Positions 60,212-64,000 of a stretch of DNA of 64,000 bases are shown here, piece after piece; position 1 is the first letter of the stretch, and every line of letters starts with the position of its first letter. The notes beneath the pieces are model-generated. The model searched no databases, was not told the origin of the DNA, and saw nothing but the letters and a program-made list of their open reading frames with translations. The stretch comes from Narthecium ossifragum (Eukaryota; Streptophyta; Magnoliopsida; Dioscoreales; Nartheciaceae): contig OY986965.1 of NCBI GenBank assembly GCA_963920575.1, forward strand, positions 10,244,290 through 10,308,289, in the 5' to 3' direction. A program made the position numbers and the translations under genes.

Positions 60212-63200
60212 ATAGCGGAAGAACACGGCTTCATGGGTTCAAAAGTTAATAGCAAATAACGACAAACAAATAAATTACCTGATCCCTTTTGAATGCCTTG
60301 CCATTTGGTATACATGAATGGTTCATGCAACTCTGGAGAGGAAAAAAAGCAGTGCCTGGCAAACAAGAAGAACAAATTGGACTATGATTTTACAAAAAGT
60401 TGACGTCCATTCTCTAAAAAGAAGATGGATTAAGAGAGTTTGTTAAAGGAACCATGGATTGTACCATGTAGATAAACATCTTTATTCAATCTATATGATT
60501 CTTGATTATACCAATCGTACCATGTAGATTAAGAGAGGAACATATAGGATTAGAGAGAGAGGAGTGGATAAGGCTTGGGTATGAAAAAATAGGAAAAAAG
60601 AACAGATAGGATAAGAAACCAGTATTAGGAAAGAGGAAGGAGAGAATTGAGGCTCGGGCAAGAGAAGAGGCGAACTAGCAAAGAGAAGGGAAAAATCCCT
60701 AGAGAAATTAGGGCTTGGGCCATAAGTGGCTTGACCGGAAATTAAGGGAGGAGGAAAAGGGTTTTGGGTGGAATCTAAGTAAGGAAGAGGGATGTCCGGG
60801 TGAAGGAAAGGCAAGGAAAGGACTTGAAGTGATGGCCAGGTGAGAGAAGAAGGTGAGGTGGGATTTGGGCGGAGGTATGGAAGAAGAAGAAGAGGTTAGA
60901 CGGACTAGAAGGAGGAGGAGGAGAGGTGAAGAAGCCGATGGCCGAGATGGACCAGTGAAAGAGAAGTGATCAGAACTCCGAGACAAGAACTCAGCCCAAT
61001 TGAAGAGCTCGAGAGCTCAGCCTATCGAACACTATGATTGAGTAAAAAGATATTTGATGACCCTTCATGAGGGCCTTTATAGTTTATTCATAGACCTTTG
61101 GCATTACAGAATCAAACTAGAACTAGGACTCGTCACAAATGCAAAACTAACAAGTCCTTCTTGTAATCAAGCAAGGAAAGAGACAGAAGAGTAAAGCTAA
61201 GTAGTTAGTATTATGCTTGAAACTACATAATTAGTTAGTATTATGCTTGAAGCTACATAATTATTTTTCCTAAAATTGAGAAGAAAAGGCTTCTTGCACA
61301 TATATTGGATATTGCAGAAAAATTAGGAATTGTAGAATAATCTAGTCCATCTTGGAGTCTCAAGTTTCCCGCTCATGTTCAGAGTTGGATAATTGATGCA
61401 TCTACCAACCTGTCACGTCTCTTTTTTATTTGGATTGAATATATGGCATCATCACATCAGTATATAGTTAATATCAAAAGCACACTAAATAAGCATAATA
61501 ACTTTAATGAACATATCAAAGTAAACCACTGATTATATATGCAAAACCACATTTCGACAATTACCATATTCAGACCTCTTTTTCACGATTACTATATTTG
61601 CATAAAACACCCAAACTTCCATGTGGCCAGAAACATCAATCCTTCTCCAAAATCGAATCTACATGGATCACAGTTGATATTACGAAAGGAAGCTCCATAT
61701 GTCGAATTAATATAAGAAACCAAAATATTCTTTGTATACTTTTTTGTTCACTGTAAGAAGCTGACTTTTTGCTCAAGATCTGCATATCCAGAATAAGGTT
61801 GATGCCTCCCACATGATCCTCTCTCTAAACATCTTAGAGGTCCATGTTGTCAAAATATTGCACTTTGCATCCTCTCATTATCCAGGGTATGCATGACAAG
61901 AACGCCTTATTTGATGAGACAAGGCCTTGTCGTCATCTTAGGGTATTGCTCTATCCAACTAGATAAGCAAAGTTGTATATGTCATTCACAGTCACAACAT
62001 TCACTAAATTCGACAAAATCAGTACAAAGTACAAAACTAAGAAAAACTCAAATGGTAAAGGTTAGTCACTAAAGCTCTGCTTCGAGCACGTTGTGTTTAT
62101 GCGTCTCTATGCCAATCTGCTGTGGAGAATTACATTCTAGGGTCTGAAATTGAGATGAACAACGATATGTAATCCCAGCTATTATGATTGGATTGGTCTC
62201 CTTGTTTCTTCTTATTCATACTGAACAAGAGCCAAGAATTATAGGTTGTTTTGCATCTACTATGAGCAGGTTGTGCATGGCCAGATGCAATTGTGTGTTT
62301 CGTGCAAGTGCGCACATTAAGGAGGCGTTTGGTTGCTTACATAAGCTAATGCAGTGCATTGCATCTGCTAATGCAATGTTGCATTAGTAAAAGCAGCCAT
62401 TTTGGCTGCATTAGCTAATGCAATGTTGCATTAGCAAAAGCAGCCATTTTGGCTGCATTAGCTAATGCAGCATTTGAGGCCCTTTTTGCATTAACTGAAA
62501 CACTGGTATAGACCAAAATGCTGCATTAGCTCATGCATACATCAGCTAATACAAGCAACCAAACAGCCCCTAAGTTCTTCTCCATGAATGAAACCAAACA
62601 ACCAGGAAAAAGAATTTGTCCAACCAATGATTGGTGATTCCTTTAATGTTTTATCCATTTTTGTCAGTATAGGACAAAGGAAGTCATACATCAAAAACTT
62701 TCTAGGCCGCACATTTAGCCCACTTTGACAAGAATATGAAAAGATGTTTGACTAGCAAAGATATTAGATTCAATCAATAGCTCTGTTCCAAATATTCAAG
62801 TTCTCTCGCATACCTTGGCAGCAAACTGAGTAATCATCACCAAGAGCATCTAGATATGGTCGTGTAAGCTTCTCAGCCTCTTCCTGCAGTGTAGGGTTAT
62901 CTATTGCTCATACGGATTTGAGTAAATATTCATAAAAAAATGTTGTTCGGGATAATAAAGTGGACCTTTTTGGGTGACGGAAGATCGTCGATATATATGA
63001 AATAATCTTCAACAGGTGATGCGACAACTAAATCACTGCATAATAGCCGTTTACAGTAACTGAATACGTTCATAATGCATAAGGCCTGAAAACATCTTAA
63101 TAGAGATGTTTCAGGATAAGATAAATGGACACAGAAACATAGTCTCTTGGAGTCCAAACATAGAATATTATACTAATGGGAACAGTATGTCAGTACCTCG

Positions 63201-63926
63201 GTCTCCAAAATGCTGATAGGATTTATTACTTACAGATTATTTAGCTCAAACATGCCTATAAGATGTCCATAGACTTCAAGCGACAATACTAAGCATGGTT
63301 AAAGTGACAAACATATAGAGTATATCTGATGACAGAAACTCAGAAGCCAGTTTAAAGGATACGGGGTGCATATTCATCATTGAAGATTGCTTCCTTCAGA
63401 AGCTGTAGAGACTGAAAATTAGAAGCAACCCCATTAGATATGTCTTACAGAAATAGTTGAAAAGAAACTACATGGCCGACAAAATCAAAACGAAGGCATT
63501 CAAGAAACAACTATATAGCAAACCATTCACCACTTCCATAATCAGATAACAAGCGCTAAACATGAACTACAATATATGATAAACAAACTCCAACACCAAC
63601 TGCTATCACTTGTACTCAATTTCAATCTCAAAAGATATAACTGACCAACTACTAGTATCTTGCCATTGATCTCCTATTACTGAAGAACAGAACATTCTGA
63701 ATCTCCATGGTACTAGAGAAAGCATGAGATCTTATTTGTTTGACAGGTCCACTCAAACTACACTTTATAAAGGTGCATACGAGGCAGGAAGAGCTGAAAT
63801 TAGATAAACCTCATGCAATTGTCAGAGTCGGTGCTTACAGAGAATGCTAGGTCTCTTATTTGCATTCTGAATGCAGTTTCATCAGAACGATCTACATCAT
63901 CCGGCAAGGCAATACAGTCCCACCAC
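59556..63926 (-). CDS. ATXR2: ATXR2-type SET-domain histone-lysine methyltransferase, C-terminal part
   Basis: Eight exons are visible (high to low): 63839-63926, 63363-63411, 63234-63288, 62966-63035, 62814-62883, 60279-60355, 59757-59813, 59556-59672; the 5' exons lie beyond 64000. They encode about 194 C-terminal residues in one frame. RWWDCIALPDDVD, LEVYGHLIGMFELNNLDLVV, SCMNHSC (SET NHxC motif, near 60315-60335), DGQATIIALRPI and ITISYID lead to a post-SET-like CRC...C tail before the stop. These agree closely with Arabidopsis ATXR2 (SDG36) as I know it. ATXR2 is reported to place H3K36 methylation with ARF7/ARF19 in callus formation; that this copy does the same is inferred. The 2.46 kb intron at 60356-62813 carries repeat sequence. 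Confidence 0.9.
60183..60211 (+). repeat. 29-base poly(G) run in intron of the SET-domain gene
   Basis: Twenty-nine G in a row lie in the intron between the exons ending at 59813 and 60279. On the transcribed strand this is poly(C), 68 bases after the splice donor. Such a run is unstable and hard to sequence, so its length is doubtful. Confidence 0.85.
60440..61450 (-). other. LTR- or promoter-like insertion in ATXR2-like intron, boundaries unresolved
   Basis: On the minus strand there is a TATA-like ACTATAAAGGCC near 61076, then a CT-rich leader-like stretch (60640-61000), then AATAAAG near 60490. That is the order of a U3-R-U5 unit. A 32-bp unit, GTTAGTATTATGCTTGAAAC, is repeated in tandem at about 61200-61265. 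I could not find TG...CA ends with a target duplication, so the identity is open. Confidence 0.3.
62321..62570. mobile_element. Tourist-like (PIF/Harbinger) MITE in ATXR2-like intron, 250 bp
   Basis: GGAGGCGTTTGGTTGCTT at the left and its near-inverse AAGCAACCAAACAGCCCC at the right are flanked by TAA on both sides (62318-62320 and 62571-62573), the 3-bp duplication of this superfamily. The interior is made of GCATTAGCTAATGCA palindromes with a 65-bp internal duplication (AGCAGCCATTTTGGCTGCAT twice). It can fold into a nearly complete hairpin. Confidence 0.9.
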
Positions 63927-64000
63927 CTAGAGTAAAAGCATGACACGTGGAGATGATGTTGTTCTGCAGAAGAAAAGGAAATACGGAGAAAAGAAAGAAA

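Noticed and set aside
60506..60986. Pro/Ser/Leu-rich minus-strand open frames
   Set aside because: They lie in a CT-rich, leader-like part of an intronic repeat and show no domain.
35877..63926. A chromatin gene cluster (FIE with the ATXR2-like gene)
   Set aside because: Only two of four genes are chromatin-related, on opposite strands with an unrelated lipid-transfer gene between; nothing in the sequence suggests co-regulation.

Overview
This window is nuclear DNA from a flowering plant, most likely a non-grass monocot (for example a palm-like genome). That placement is an inference. It rests on the predicted FIE protein, which reads closer to monocot than to Arabidopsis FIE as I know them, on long AT-rich introns with GT-AG junctions, and on the density of Ty3/gypsy, hAT, Mutator-like and Tourist-type elements. 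There is no bacterial-style gene organisation.

Region 1-17156 is one Ty3/gypsy element of the Tat type (second, archaeal-type RNase H after the pol RNase H), entered inside gag. Its coding part (1-5818) is dead: frameshifts near 840-910, 1815-1830 and 5180-5195, a stop at 4623-4625, and loss of the integrase catalytic glutamate. It is followed by a very long 3' region (5819-14886) with three different tandem repeat families, a polypurine tract and a 2.27 kb LTR (14887-17156). A 2771-bp hAT element with perfect 8-bp target duplications is nested at 6686-9456. It carries what looks like the last exon of a centrin/calmodulin-like gene.

Region 17157-24260 is transposon debris: a 5'-gene-end-like fragment, a degenerate repeat array split by a solo LTR with GTATA target duplications (18249-19264), a broken Mutator-like transposase fused to an OTU protease domain (20555-22385, minus), and a minus-strand LTR whose edge lies about 94 bp upstream of the TATA box of the first host gene.

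Region 24261-64000 is a genic block with four host genes, whose exon structures I could resolve with frames that join throughout: a CCCH zinc-finger protein (24499-34831, plus, 11 exons, 468 aa); FIE, the Polycomb PRC2 WD40 subunit (35877-41688, plus, 13 exons, 368 aa); a chorein-N lipid-transfer protein of the UHRF1BP1/SHIP164 (BLTP3) type (45543-58500, minus, 20 exons, 1207 aa); and the C-terminal part of an ATXR2-type SET-domain protein (59556-63926 and beyond, minus). FIE and the chorein gene converge; the 3.9 kb between them holds a Pack-MULE with a glycosyltransferase fragment, a MITE and a small poly(A) retroposed insert. Introns carry three short hAT-type elements with 8-bp target duplications, a Tourist-like MITE with TAA duplications and several local duplications.

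The genes do not form a functional cluster; two (FIE and the ATXR2-like gene) act on chromatin, which I treat as coincidence. The most unusual items are the captured exon in the hAT element, the transposase-OTU fusion, the Pack-MULE next to FIE and the repeat-rich 3' region of the Tat element.
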